The notes under the pieces are model-generated. The model worked only from the letters and a program-made list of their open reading frames with translations. It was not told where the DNA came from and ran no database searches. This document shows positions 6,911 through 15,286 of a stretch of 64,000 nt of DNA, one piece after another; within the stretch, counting starts at the first letter, position 1, and each line of letters opens with the position of its first letter. The stretch covers positions 1-64,000 of the forward strand of contig JAFXSQ010000054.1 in NCBI GenBank assembly GCA_017525525.1, written 5' to 3'. Origin of the DNA: Lachnospiraceae bacterium (GTDB lineage: Bacteria > Bacillota > Clostridia > Lachnospirales > Lachnospiraceae). A program made the position numbers and the translations under genes.

Positions 6911-8677
6911 ATGAACATCTCCGGTGGGAATATGAATATAGGCACGGTGCCGCAGAATGTAAGCTCTGTGGCGAAAACCGATGCCGTCACACCGGTAAAT
7001 CAGCAGACCTCCGGCAATGCAGATATAGTTTCCGTCAAAGAGGGTCAGGTGTTCAACGGAACCATCCTTGACGTTAACGGCAAGAATGTCAGCATTATGC
7101 TTGATAATAACAAAACTCTTATGGCGCAGATGGCCGAGAGTATGAATTTCTCGATAGGCGATGAGCTTCAGTTTCTCGTGCGTGAGAATTTGGGCTCGCT
7201 TGTCAATATAAGTCCCTACGGCGATAGCGCCGGACAGGTCAAGAATCAGACCATTCTCAATATTCTGGATGCTAATAATATCTCTCCGACAGAGAAAAAT
7301 TATAATATAGTCGATACCCTGATGCGGAACAATATGCCTGTGGACAAGGCGTCCATGCAGAAGCTCATGCAGCAGTCGTATAAATTTCCGGAGGCGAAGC
7401 TGGATACTCTGGTAGCGCTTAATAAGCTTGGCATACCGGTGACTGCGGAAAGTATAAATCAGTATGAATCTTATTTGAACGGCACCCATCAGCTGACGGG
7501 TGACATAAGCAATATGGCCTCCGGCGTTGCTGATATAGTCTCGGGGGATATAGCGTCGATGGGGGACGCCGGGCAGATGCTTGAAGCCTTGGGGAACCTG
7601 CTTGAGAGCATATCGGATGAGACCGATCTTCCGGTAATCGGAGAAAATATGGCGGCAGCAGAGGGTGAGGCGGTTGCAGAAAATGCAGTTTCCACAGGGG
7701 AGACGATAGCGGATAATGCGGCTGCAAAGACGGATGCGACTAATGTGTTAGACAAAATGTCTGCTGAAGTAAAAACAACTGCGCAACCGCAGGAAACGGC
7801 GGGGATGATTTCGACTGATTATATAGGCAGTCAGGCTGAGAGGCTCTCAATCAAGGAAGAAACATTGAAGAGTGTTACCGATTCTCTGAAGGGAATGGGT
7901 ATTCCGGAGGAAACAATCAAAAAGGCAGTGGATGAATCGGATTCATCCATGAAGCTGCTCAATAATATAAATGAACTGCTTAAGAATAACGATATTGCCA
8001 AGGACGTAAGCAGGGAGAGTTTGTCACAGCTGTTGTCATCGGATGGCTTTAAAGCGCTTACGGAGCAGGCGGTAAAAGAGAAATTTACACTTGATCCGAA
8101 TAAGATGCAGGATCCGAATGAGGTAAACGAGCTTTACAAGAGTATGTATGAGAAAGCGGGCAAGCTTATGGAGAGCTTCTCCGGCTCCGGCAGTCAGGCG
8201 GGAAGCAATATGGAGCAGGCGGCAAAGGGCATGCAGGAGAGAATTGATTTCATGCAGGACTTAAGCTCGCTTTACGGTTATGCCCAGCTTCCGGTCCGTT
8301 TTGAAGACAGGGAAGCGAATTCGGACCTCTTTGTATATATGAACAAAAAGAGCATAAAGCAGGCTAAGGATCAGGTAAGCGCGCTGCTTCACTTGGATAT
8401 GGACCATCTCGGGCCGACGGACTGTCATGTGAGTCTTAGGGGAACCGTGGTTCAGACGAAGTTCTATGTGGAGGATGCTCTTTCGGCCAAGCTCATAGAC
8501 CAACATATGAGCATGCTTGAACAGGCGGTGGCCGAGAACGGATTTACGCTCTCGAACGAGACTATTCTGCGCGAGCCGACACTTGATAAAGCCAAGGTTA
8601 ATCCCGTAGTGCAGGAGATAGTGGGCAACGACCTTGAAAAGAGCGTGAAGAGGTATTCCTTTGATGTTAGAATGTAA
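6911..8677 (+). CDS. FliK-like (Flg_hook domain) protein, YlqG-like
   Basis: This 588-residue protein has a long low-complexity N-terminal and middle part (Ala, Glu, Asn and Ser rich, no signal peptide). Its C-terminal domain (about 450-570, from LPVRFEDREANSDLFVYM to the TLSNETILREP region) resembles the hook-length-control domain of FliK. Position after rnhB and before an FlhB-C-like gene matches ylqG-ylqH of Bacillus. FliK and FlhB interact in flagellar export, so the pair may retain a related interaction, but no flagellar genes are in the window. GAGGTAG precedes ATG 6911; ATG 6932 is an alternative. Confidence 0.65.
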   Translation: MNISGGNMNIGTVPQNVSSVAKTDAVTPVNQQTSGNADIVSVKEGQVFNGTILDVNGKNVSIMLDNNKTLMAQMAESMNFSIGDELQFLVRENLGSLVNISPYGDSAGQVKNQTILNILDANNISPTEKNYNIVDTLMRNNMPVDKASMQKLMQQSYKFPEAKLDTLVALNKLGIPVTAESINQYESYLNGTHQLTGDISNMASGVADIVSGDIASMGDAGQMLEALGNLLESISDETDLPVIGENMAAAEGEAVAENAVSTGETIADNAAAKTDATNVLDKMSAEVKTTAQPQETAGMISTDYIGSQAERLSIKEETLKSVTDSLKGMGIPEETIKKAVDESDSSMKLLNNINELLKNNDIAKDVSRESLSQLLSSDGFKALTEQAVKEKFTLDPNKMQDPNEVNELYKSMYEKAGKLMESFSGSGSQAGSNMEQAAKGMQERIDFMQDLSSLYGYAQLPVRFEDREANSDLFVYMNKKSIKQAKDQVSALLHLDMDHLGPTDCHVSLRGTVVQTKFYVEDALSAKLIDQHMSMLEQAVAENGFTLSNETILREPTLDKAKVNPVVQEIVGNDLEKSVKRYSFDVRM

Positions 8678-8706
8678 GCGATTTGCAATGTGTTAAGCAG
8701 GAAACC

Positions 8707-8742
8707 GTGTCACTTAAGAGGGCGAAGCCCGAAGAATCTTTT
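8707..8742 (+). repeat. GTGTCA...GAAGAATCTT repeat, diverged copy
   Basis: The segment starts GTGTCAC and ends GAAGAATCTT, with GGGCGAAGCCC between, which forms a tiny hairpin. It ends 14 bases before the start of the FlhB-C-like gene. Other copies are listed separately. Confidence 0.5.
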
Positions 8743-8756
8743 ATATAGGACTAAAT

Positions 8757-9065
8757 ATGCAGAATTTTAATATAGGGAACAAGAAACCGAATAAGGACGA
8801 GAAGAAGAAGGCGGTCGCTCTTTTATATGAACCCGGGTCACAGGCTCCTCAGGTGGTTGCGTCGGGAAAGGGCGCGACTGCCGACAGGATCATAGAGACT
8901 GCGAAGCAGAGTGATGTACCGTTGTACAAGGATACGAACCTGACGGAGACGCTCTTAAAGCTGGACATTGGGGATTGTATTCCGCCCGAGCTTTATGGGG
9001 TTGTGGCAGAGATACTTGTGTATGTCGATAAGATGGACAAGATTAGGGCGAAGTTAAACGGATAG
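8757..9065 (+). CDS. FlhB C-terminal-domain-like protein (YlqH/FhlX family)
   Basis: The 102 residues correspond to the cytoplasmic C-terminal domain of FlhB, the export-switch protein of type III secretion: KKAVALLYEPGSQAPQVVASG, DVPLYKDTNLTETLLKL, IPPELYGVVAEILVYVDK. The autocleavage motif NPTH is absent, replaced at the equivalent N-terminal position by KKKAV. FlhB-C paralogues of this size are known in Firmicutes next to rnhB. It probably works with the FliK-like protein just upstream. The ATG at 8757 lacks a strong ribosome binding site. Confidence 0.8.
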   Translation: MQNFNIGNKKPNKDEKKKAVALLYEPGSQAPQVVASGKGATADRIIETAKQSDVPLYKDTNLTETLLKLDIGDCIPPELYGVVAEILVYVDKMDKIRAKLNG

Positions 9066-9071
9066 AGTGAT

Positions 9072-9196
9072 GCAATCAGCCGCAACAAAGAATGCTGGCT
9101 CGCCTCCCGGACATATTTTTTCAGAGGGATATTGTAATACCCTCTGAAAAAACATGGTCCTCGCGGCGAGAATATATGTTATTGGCGGCTGATTGC
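9072..9196 (+). repeat. 125-bp imperfect palindrome
   Basis: Outer arms GCAATCAGCCGC (9072-9083) and GCGGCTGATTGC (9185-9196) are perfect. The centre is a perfect 13-bp hairpin, TTTTTTCAGAGGG (9116-9128) / CCCTCTGAAAAAA (9140-9152), with an 11-base loop. Between them CTCGCC...GGCGAG can also pair. The whole segment can fold into one long stem. The central hairpin has A and T runs on both sides and could terminate transcription in both directions. Confidence 0.7.
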
Positions 9197-9231
9197 TGAT
9201 TGTGTAGTATCTAAAAATCTCAGAGTGACAT

Positions 9232-9260
9232 GTGTCATCCTGAACGAAGTGAAGGATCTT
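9232..9260 (+). repeat. GTGTCA...GAAGGATCTT repeat
   Basis: It begins GTGTCATCCTGAACGAAG and ends GAAGGATCTT, 14 bases before the yraN start. It is a clear member of the dispersed family also seen at 10705, 21997, 23544 and 41915. Confidence 0.7.
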
Positions 9261-9273
9261 TTAATGGTGGTTT

Positions 9274-9642
9274 ATGAATACAAGAGAAATCGGAACAAAA
9301 TACGAGAGTGTGGCGGCAGAATATCTTGAGAAAAAAGGATACGTAATACTCGAACGTAATTTTCGAGGGAGGGCCGCTGAGGCGGATATCGTGGCGAAGG
9401 ACGGGGACACATATGTGTTCGTGGAGGTTAAGTACAGGGAGAGCGCTGCAAGCGGGCATCCGTTAGAGGCGGTTACCTACGCAAAGCAAAAGAAGGTAAG
9501 CGCGGCCGCGGTTTATTATATGAGCATTCATAAGCTGGCGCCGGATGCGACTTCAATAAGGTTTGATGTAATAGGGATCAAAGGCGAAGAGATAACGCAT
9601 ATCGAAAACGCATTTTATTATGCACACGCCCGCGTGAGGTAG
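9274..9642 (+). CDS. yraN: UPF0102 / YraN-family endonuclease-fold protein
   Basis: The 122-residue protein has the YraN pattern: GTKYESVAAEYLEKKGYVILERNFR, then AEADIVAKDGDTYVFVEVKYR, which is the D-(E/V)xK core of the restriction-endonuclease-like fold. The biological role of the family is not settled. The last seven residues (YAHARVR) and the stop are encoded inside an intergenic repeat module (from base 9619), so the repeat has supplied the C-terminus. The ATG at 9274 has GGTGG just upstream. Confidence 0.85.
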   Translation: MNTREIGTKYESVAAEYLEKKGYVILERNFRGRAAEADIVAKDGDTYVFVEVKYRESAASGHPLEAVTYAKQKKVSAAAVYYMSIHKLAPDATSIRFDVIGIKGEEITHIENAFYYAHARVR

Positions 9643-9758
9643 AATGTCACTGCGTGACACGCGGGAGGCGCAGCGATAAGTGAGACAGGAAATCTTTGAT
9701 TTCCGTTGTCGAACTTATACAGAGTAGTATGGTGCGACTTCGTTTTCCATACTCGATT
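9619..9758 (+). repeat. Composite palindromic repeat, copy B
   Basis: Arms CCCGCGTG (9629-9636) and CACGCGGG (9658-9665) enclose GTCAC-TGC-GTGAC. Relative to copy A the stem shows a compensated T-A to C-G change. A middle hairpin GGAAATC-TTT-GATTTCC follows, then AGTATGG (9726-9732) / CCATACT (9747-9753) around TGCGACTTCGTTTT. It overlaps the 3' end of yraN and runs to the pgeF leader. Confidence 0.75.
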
Positions 9759-9777
9759 AAAATAGAGAGGTAGCGCA

Positions 9778-10686
9778 ATGCAGATGATAAAACCGAAAAT
9801 AAAACTAAACGAATGGACAGTCCTGAAAAACAACGAAGACAGTCTGCTTTACTTAGGGGAGCCGCGCGGCGAGAAGGAAACATACATTACCTACGGCAGG
9901 GTTCCGCTGATAAGACACAGGATATACGCGCCGTACGAGGGTGAGGTTAAGGCAGCCTTCACTACGAGGATGGGCGGTGTGAGCCGCGAGCATCTCGCAT
10001 CCCTGAACTTGAGTTCCTCGCGTGGGGATGATATAGAGAATGTAAGAGAGAATTACAGACGTTTTGCTGAGGCGCTTGATACAAGTCCCGAGAACATGGT
10101 ATCCTCGGACCAGGTTCACGAGACAACCATAAGGAGGGTTTACGGCGAGGATAAGGGTAAGGGAATTGTAAGGGAAAGTGACATTACCCAAACAGACGGA
10201 CTTACCACGAACGAGAGGGGCGTATGCCTTCTTACATTTTACGCGGACTGCGTGCCGGTATTCTTCTACGATCCGGTAAACAGGGCCATAGGACTTGCTC
10301 ACTCCGGTTGGCGCGGCACGGTTGCGGATATAGCGGGGAAGATGGTCAGGCGCATGGAGGATGAGTACGGAAGCAACGCTTACGACCTTGTATGCGCAAT
10401 AGGTCCGTCCATATGCAGGGCCTGCTATGAGATAGGGGAAGATGTTGCGGTTCAGATAAAGGAACGCTACGGTGAAGATACGGAGCATTTAAGGGACAAG
10501 CTTGACGGCAAGTATATGCTTGACCTGCACGGAGCCGTAAGGGAGAACCTGCTTAACGCAGGCGTATCTCCGGACAAGATAGGCATGCCGGATTTGTGTA
10601 CCTGCTGTAATCCCGCGCTTTTGTTCTCTCACAGGGCAAGCAAGGGACAGCGAGGCAACCTGGCCGGAGCCATGGAACTTATATAA
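9778..10686 (+). CDS. pgeF: Multicopper-oxidase-like laccase-domain protein (PgeF/YfiH family)
   Basis: The 302-residue protein belongs to the laccase-domain (DUF152) family, characterised elsewhere as a peptidoglycan-editing factor or purine nucleoside hydrolase. The metal site is visible: H114 (SDQVHETTI), C158 (YADCVPV) and H175 (LAHSGWRGT). AFTTRMGGVS and CAIGPSICRACYEIG are further family signatures. A GAGAGGTAG site precedes ATG 9778, and a second ATG lies 6 bases downstream. The leader comes from a repeat element. Confidence 0.88.
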   Translation: MQMIKPKIKLNEWTVLKNNEDSLLYLGEPRGEKETYITYGRVPLIRHRIYAPYEGEVKAAFTTRMGGVSREHLASLNLSSSRGDDIENVRENYRRFAEALDTSPENMVSSDQVHETTIRRVYGEDKGKGIVRESDITQTDGLTTNERGVCLLTFYADCVPVFFYDPVNRAIGLAHSGWRGTVADIAGKMVRRMEDEYGSNAYDLVCAIGPSICRACYEIGEDVAVQIKERYGEDTEHLRDKLDGKYMLDLHGAVRENLLNAGVSPDKIGMPDLCTCCNPALLFSHRASKGQRGNLAGAMELI

Positions 10687-10704
10687 ACAGATTATGAAAT
10701 TAAA

Positions 10705-10733
10705 GTGTCATTCTGCGCGAAGCGACGAATCTT
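10705..10733 (+). repeat. GTGTCA...GACGAATCTT repeat
   Basis: It begins GTGTCATTCTGCGCGAAG and ends GACGAATCTT, 13 bases before the ATG of the radical SAM gene. It lies in the 60-base gap after pgeF. Confidence 0.65.
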
Positions 10734-10746
10734 AAATAAAACTAAT

Positions 10747-12135
10747 ATGAAAAAACATTTGATCACGGGAATTGAAGAGGGAAGCATCGCCGGGGAGATG
10801 GAGATTTCTGCCGGTGATTTTCTTTGCGCAATCAACGGGCAGGAGATAAATGATATCTTTGACTATCACTACCTTGTGGATGATGAGGAGTTGGAAATCC
10901 TTATCGAAAAGGCGGATGGCGAGGAATGGCTTCTGGAGGTTGAGAAGGATCCGGATGAGGATTTGGGGCTTTGCTTTGGCGAGTCGCTGATGGACAGCTA
11001 CAAGAGCTGCCATAACAAATGTGTATTCTGTTTTATAGACCAGAACCCGCCCGGCATGCGCGAGACCATTTACTTCAAGGATGACGATACAAGGCTTTCC
11101 TTCCTTCAGGGCAATTATGTCACGCTCACGAACATGAAGGATGAGGACATAGACAGGATAATCAATTACAGGCTTGCGCCCATCAACATTTCCGTTCACA
11201 CGACAAACCCTAAGCTCAGGTGTGATATGCTCCACAACCGTTTTGCGGGAAATATTCTCGAGAGGATGAAGAAGCTTTATGACGCCGAGATACCGATGAA
11301 TGCCCAGATTGTTCTGTGCAAAGGCTATAACGACGGTACCGAGCTTGACAGAACCTTAAACGATCTGTTAGAATACGCGCCTGTCCTTCAGAGTGTGTCT
11401 GTTGTTCCGGTAGGTCTGACGAAGTATCGTGAGGGCTTGTGCGAGCTTGAACCCTTTGATAAGGAAGACGCCATAAAGGTGATAGGGCAGATAGAGGCGG
11501 TTCAGAAGAAGGCCTTTCCCAAACATGGAATATATTTTGCGCATGCCTCGGATGAGTGGTACATCAATGCGGGCATGGATTTTCCGGACGAGGAAAACTA
11601 CGACGGCTATATCCAGCTTGAAAACGGCGTGGGTATGTCGAGACTTTTTATAAATGAGACAAGAGATGCCCTTGATGACTACAAGGACAGACAAAATGAC
11701 GAAGACGGTAGTCAAAGTGATGCGTGCATTAAAACGCTTGAGGTATCAACCATAACGGGGGTGCTTGCCGAAGGAATAGTATCCGCGGTAGCGGATAGGA
11801 TTGGCGAGGCTATGCGCGGCGTAAGTGTAAATGTTTATCCGATAAAGAATGATTTCTTCGGCGAGAGGATAACGGTTACCGGTCTTCTTACCGGAGGGGA
11901 TATGGCGGCGCAGCTTAAAGGCAAAAGCCTCGGAAGGGCGCTTATCCTGCCCTCAAATGTGCTTAAAAGCGATGAGCAGCTCTTCCTTGATGACATGACC
12001 GTTGAGGAGCTTCAAAAGGCTTTACAAGTTCAGGTTATTATTGTACAATCAAGTGGTTTTAGTTTTGTGCAGGTGATTGAGGAACTGCTTTCGGGTGAGA
12101 TTACGGAAGCGGAACCCGTTATAGATTTGAGGTGA
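10747..12135 (+). CDS. Radical SAM / PDZ / DUF512 protein
   Basis: From ATG 10747 this is 462 residues. An N-terminal PDZ-like segment (about 1-70, ITGIEEGSIAGEMEISAGDFLCAINGQ) precedes a radical SAM core with the CxxxCxxC cluster at C88, C92 and C95 (CHNKCVFCF), then the DUF512 region to the end. Genes of this family often sit next to der in Firmicutes, as here. The substrate is unknown. A GTG at 10705 is in frame but would translate the intergenic repeat; neither start has a clear ribosome binding site, and 10747 matches the conserved start better. Confidence 0.82.
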   Translation: MKKHLITGIEEGSIAGEMEISAGDFLCAINGQEINDIFDYHYLVDDEELEILIEKADGEEWLLEVEKDPDEDLGLCFGESLMDSYKSCHNKCVFCFIDQNPPGMRETIYFKDDDTRLSFLQGNYVTLTNMKDEDIDRIINYRLAPINISVHTTNPKLRCDMLHNRFAGNILERMKKLYDAEIPMNAQIVLCKGYNDGTELDRTLNDLLEYAPVLQSVSVVPVGLTKYREGLCELEPFDKEDAIKVIGQIEAVQKKAFPKHGIYFAHASDEWYINAGMDFPDEENYDGYIQLENGVGMSRLFINETRDALDDYKDRQNDEDGSQSDACIKTLEVSTITGVLAEGIVSAVADRIGEAMRGVSVNVYPIKNDFFGERITVTGLLTGGDMAAQLKGKSLGRALILPSNVLKSDEQLFLDDMTVEELQKALQVQVIIVQSSGFSFVQVIEELLSGEITEAEPVIDLR

Positions 12136-12140
12136 TTTAA

Positions 12141-13460
12141 ATGAGACCTGTGGTAGCAATAGTTGGCAGGCCTAATGTAGGTAAATCAACGCTCTTTAAC
12201 TCGCTGGCGGGCGAGAGGATATCCATAGTCAAGGATACGCCGGGAGTTACAAGAGACAGAATATATGCCGATGTGAGTTGGCTCGACAAGAATTTCACAA
12301 TCGTCGACACCGGCGGTATCGAGCCGATGTCGGATGATGTGTTGCTTCGATCCATGCGTGAGCAGGCCGAGATAGCCGTATCCACATCAAATGTGATCAT
12401 GTTCCTGGTGGATGTCAGGGATGGGCTGGTGGAGTCCGACTACATGGTGGCGGATATGCTCAGGAAGTCGGGAAAGCCGATTGTCCTTGTGGTTAACAAG
12501 GTCGACAGCTTTGAGAAGTTTGAGAATGATGTGTACGAGTTCTATAATTTGGGACTCGGCGACCCGTTTCCGGTGTCTGCTGCTTCGAAGCTCGGTTTCG
12601 GAGATATGCTCGATGAGGTGGTGGCGCACTTTGAGAGCGGCAATACCGAGGAGGCTGAGGATGACAGGCCGAGGATAGCCATCATCGGTAAGCCTAATGT
12701 GGGTAAGTCTTCGCTTATTAACAAGCTTCTCGGCGAGGAGAGACTGATTGTGTCGGACATCGCCGGCACAACAAGGGATGCGGTTGATACCGCAATCAAG
12801 AGGAACGGCGAGGAGTATGTTTTTATCGACACAGCCGGCCTTAGAAGAAAGAACAAGATTAAGGAAGAGATAGAACGCTTTTCGATAATCAGAACTGTTG
12901 CGGCGGTTGAACGCTGTGATGTGGCTGTGCTTGTGATAGATGCTGTTGAGGGCGTGACCGAGCAGGATGCTAAGATTGCCGGTATCGCTCATGAGCGCGG
13001 CAAGGGTATGATAATCGTGGTTAATAAGTGGGACCTTATCGAGAAGGACAACAAGACCATGAATACCTATACCGATGAGATAAGGCAGAAGCTTTCTTAT
13101 ATGCCTTATGCGGAGATGATATTCGTCTCGGCAAAGTCGGGGCAGAGGCTTCCTAAACTGTTCGAGATGATTGACGCAGTCATAGCAAACTGCTCGCTTA
13201 GGATACAGACCGGAGTCTTGAACGAGATTCTTGCCGAGGCGACAGCCATGAACCAGCCGCCTTCGGACAAGGGCAAGAGGTTGAAGCTCTTCTACATGAC
13301 GCAGGTGTCTATCAAGCCACCTACGTTTGTTATATTCGTAAATGATAAGGAGCTGGCACATTTCTCATACATGCGCTACATAGAAAACAGGATAAGGGAT
13401 GCTTTCGGCTTCGCCGGAACACCCGTAAAGTTTATTATCAGAGAAAGGAAAGAATCATGA
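12141..13460 (+). CDS. der: Ribosome biogenesis GTPase Der (EngA)
   Basis: Der has two GTPase domains in tandem plus a KH-like C-terminal domain and is needed for 50S assembly. Domain 1 has GRPNVGKST (near residue 8), DTGG and NKVD. Domain 2 has GKPNVGKSS (near residue 183), DTAG and NKWD. The C-terminal region (about 350-439) is the KH-like part. The 439 residues fit the family. GAGGTGATTTAAATG places the ribosome binding site across the stop of the upstream gene, and the end overlaps plsY. Confidence 0.96.
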   Translation: MRPVVAIVGRPNVGKSTLFNSLAGERISIVKDTPGVTRDRIYADVSWLDKNFTIVDTGGIEPMSDDVLLRSMREQAEIAVSTSNVIMFLVDVRDGLVESDYMVADMLRKSGKPIVLVVNKVDSFEKFENDVYEFYNLGLGDPFPVSAASKLGFGDMLDEVVAHFESGNTEEAEDDRPRIAIIGKPNVGKSSLINKLLGEERLIVSDIAGTTRDAVDTAIKRNGEEYVFIDTAGLRRKNKIKEEIERFSIIRTVAAVERCDVAVLVIDAVEGVTEQDAKIAGIAHERGKGMIIVVNKWDLIEKDNKTMNTYTDEIRQKLSYMPYAEMIFVSAKSGQRLPKLFEMIDAVIANCSLRIQTGVLNEILAEATAMNQPPSDKGKRLKLFYMTQVSIKPPTFVIFVNDKELAHFSYMRYIENRIRDAFGFAGTPVKFIIRERKES

Positions 13461-14110
13461 TACCTGCAAGGATAATATGCCTTTTGGGCGGTTATTGCAT
13501 AGGGCTTTTGCAGACGGCTTACATATACGGCAAGATGCACGGGATAGATATCCGCGAGCATGGCAGCGGAAATGCGGGAACGACCAATGCGCTCCGCGTG
13601 CTCGGCAAGAAGGCAGGGCTTATAGTGTTCCTCGGCGATTTCTTGAAAGGATTTCTCACCTGCCTTGTGATCAGACTTGTTGTGCAGAATATCTATCCTG
13701 ATGAGTTGTATCTCTTCGTTGCATACGGCGCGCTCGGAGTTGTACTCGGACATAACTTCCCGTTCTATATGAACTTCAAGGGAGGAAAGGGAATCGCGGC
13801 TACCGGCGGCGCAATCCTCGGCTTCTTGGATCCGATTATGATTATCGCCTGCATACTCGCGTTTTTCGTGGTAGTGCCCATCTGCCGTTATGTATCGGTC
13901 GGCTCGATACTTCTTGTGCTTACCTTCGCGGTAACCTATACAATACGCGCGTTAACAGGGTGTTACATGTTCAAGCTTGATGACCCGACATCAAAGGAAG
14001 CGATGATTGAAAGTATAATTATTGTATGCTTCTTGGCAGGCATGGCTATCTACCGCCACAAAGCGAATATAGTACGACTTATACATCACGAAGAAAATAA
14101 ACTGTTTTAA
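13457..14110 (+). CDS. plsY: Acyl-phosphate:glycerol-3-phosphate acyltransferase PlsY
   Basis: PlsY is a polytopic membrane enzyme that makes lysophosphatidic acid from acyl phosphate and glycerol-3-phosphate. The family motifs are HGSGNAGTTNALRVLGKKAG (near residue 35), GHNFPFYMNFKGGKGIAATGG (near residue 100) and several hydrophobic helices. Length (217) is normal. The ATG overlaps the der stop (ATGA). gpsA, which makes the glycerol-3-phosphate substrate, is the next gene, giving a der-plsY-gpsA block common in Firmicutes. Confidence 0.95.
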   Translation: MIPARIICLLGGYCIGLLQTAYIYGKMHGIDIREHGSGNAGTTNALRVLGKKAGLIVFLGDFLKGFLTCLVIRLVVQNIYPDELYLFVAYGALGVVLGHNFPFYMNFKGGKGIAATGGAILGFLDPIMIIACILAFFVVVPICRYVSVGSILLVLTFAVTYTIRALTGCYMFKLDDPTSKEAMIESIIIVCFLAGMAIYRHKANIVRLIHHEENKLF

Positions 14111-14129
14111 TAATCGAAGTAAACAGCGA

Positions 14130-14262
14130 CTCGGGCATATGTGTTTGGGTTAAGCAGGCTATAGAGCGACGTCCCTTCTTAGCGAGGTTTCTCACGAGCT
14201 TAGAAGGGCTACGTCGTGAAATAGAGCGCGAGCGTCCTGCGTACCCAATACATATGCCCGAG
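14130..14262 (+). repeat. 133-bp imperfect palindrome between plsY and gpsA
   Basis: CTCGGGCATATGT (14130-14142) pairs with ACATATGCCCGAG at 14250-14262. The pairing continues inward through TTTGGGT / ACCCAA, then GACGT / ACGTC and CCCTTCT / AGAAGGG, so almost the whole gap folds on itself. No T tract follows. The gpsA ribosome binding site (AGGAGGT) comes right after it. Confidence 0.7.
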
Positions 14263-14288
14263 GAGCGTAATATTAGGAGGTACACAAC

Positions 14289-15284
14289 ATGAAGATCGGT
14301 ATACTCGGAGCGGGCAGCTGGGGCACGGCCCTTGCAAAGCTCCTTAACGGTAACGGCCACGAGGTAACTGTGTGGTCAATAGATGCGGAAGAAATTGTAA
14401 TGCTCAATGAGTACCATGAGCACAGATCTAAGCTTCCGGGCGTTATGCTTGCGGGAGACGTGAGATTTACCACAGATGTTCAGATAGTCGTGGAGGGCGC
14501 TGACATGCTTGTTATGGTAGTGCCGTCACCCTTCGTAAGGAGCACGGCGAAGACCATAGCTCCCTACGTGGCGCAAGGCCAGCTTATCGTGAACGCCTCA
14601 AAGGGTATCGAGGAGAGTACCCTGATGCTGCTTGATGAGGTGATAAAGAGTGAGGTTCCGCAGGCGAAGGTGGGCGTAATCTCGGGACCGAGCCATGCGG
14701 AGGAGGTCGGCCTTTCGATGCCGACAACCGTAGTTGCGGGCTCAAAAGACGAGGAGGTCGCAAAGCATATCCAGGATACATTTATGAATGACTTCTTCAG
14801 AGTGTACACAAGCACAGATGTGCTTGGAATAGAGCTTGGCGCTGCATTAAAGAATGTCATAGCGCTTGCGGCCGGAATGGCCGACGGAGCAGGCTGCGGC
14901 GATAATACGAAGGCTGCGCTTATTACGAGAGGCATAGCTGAGATAGCAAGATTAGGCGTAAAAATGGGCGGCAAGCCTGATACATTTTCGGGACTTTCGG
15001 GTATAGGTGACCTGATAGTGACCTGTGAGTCAAAGCACAGTCGCAACAGGAGAGCGGGTTTCCTGATCGGACAGGGCAAGACCTACCACGAGGCCATGGA
15101 CGAGGTCCAGATGGTGGTTGAGGGCGTGTACTCAGCCAAGGCCGCACTTGCGCTTGCGAAGAAGTACGAGGCTGAGATGCCTATAGTTGAGGTTGTTAAC
15201 AAGGTTCTCTTCGAGGATCTTAAGATAGACGAGGCCATAAAGCTTCTGCTCACAAGAGAAAAGACCGCGGAGGTTCACGGTTAA
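14289..15284 (+). CDS. gpsA: NAD(P)-dependent glycerol-3-phosphate dehydrogenase
   Basis: GpsA reduces dihydroxyacetone phosphate to sn-glycerol-3-phosphate for phospholipids. The Rossmann motif is at the N-terminus (GILGAGSWGTALAKLL). The catalytic-domain signature GAALKNVIALAAGMADG (near residue 183) contains the conserved lysine, and ARLGVKMGGKPDTFSGLSG follows. 331 residues is usual. AGGAGG sits 8 bases before the ATG. scpA begins two bases after the stop. Confidence 0.96.
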   Translation: MKIGILGAGSWGTALAKLLNGNGHEVTVWSIDAEEIVMLNEYHEHRSKLPGVMLAGDVRFTTDVQIVVEGADMLVMVVPSPFVRSTAKTIAPYVAQGQLIVNASKGIEESTLMLLDEVIKSEVPQAKVGVISGPSHAEEVGLSMPTTVVAGSKDEEVAKHIQDTFMNDFFRVYTSTDVLGIELGAALKNVIALAAGMADGAGCGDNTKAALITRGIAEIARLGVKMGGKPDTFSGLSGIGDLIVTCESKHSRNRRAGFLIGQGKTYHEAMDEVQMVVEGVYSAKAALALAKKYEAEMPIVEVVNKVLFEDLKIDEAIKLLLTREKTAEVHG

Positions 15285-15286
15285 AG

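Noticed and set aside
10705-10746. GTG start for the radical SAM gene
   Set aside because: It would translate the GTGTCA-type repeat and has no binding site; ATG 10747 fits the family start.
12387-13361. 324-codon frame opposite der
   Set aside because: The der frame is certain; the antisense frame has no start signals or recognised motif.
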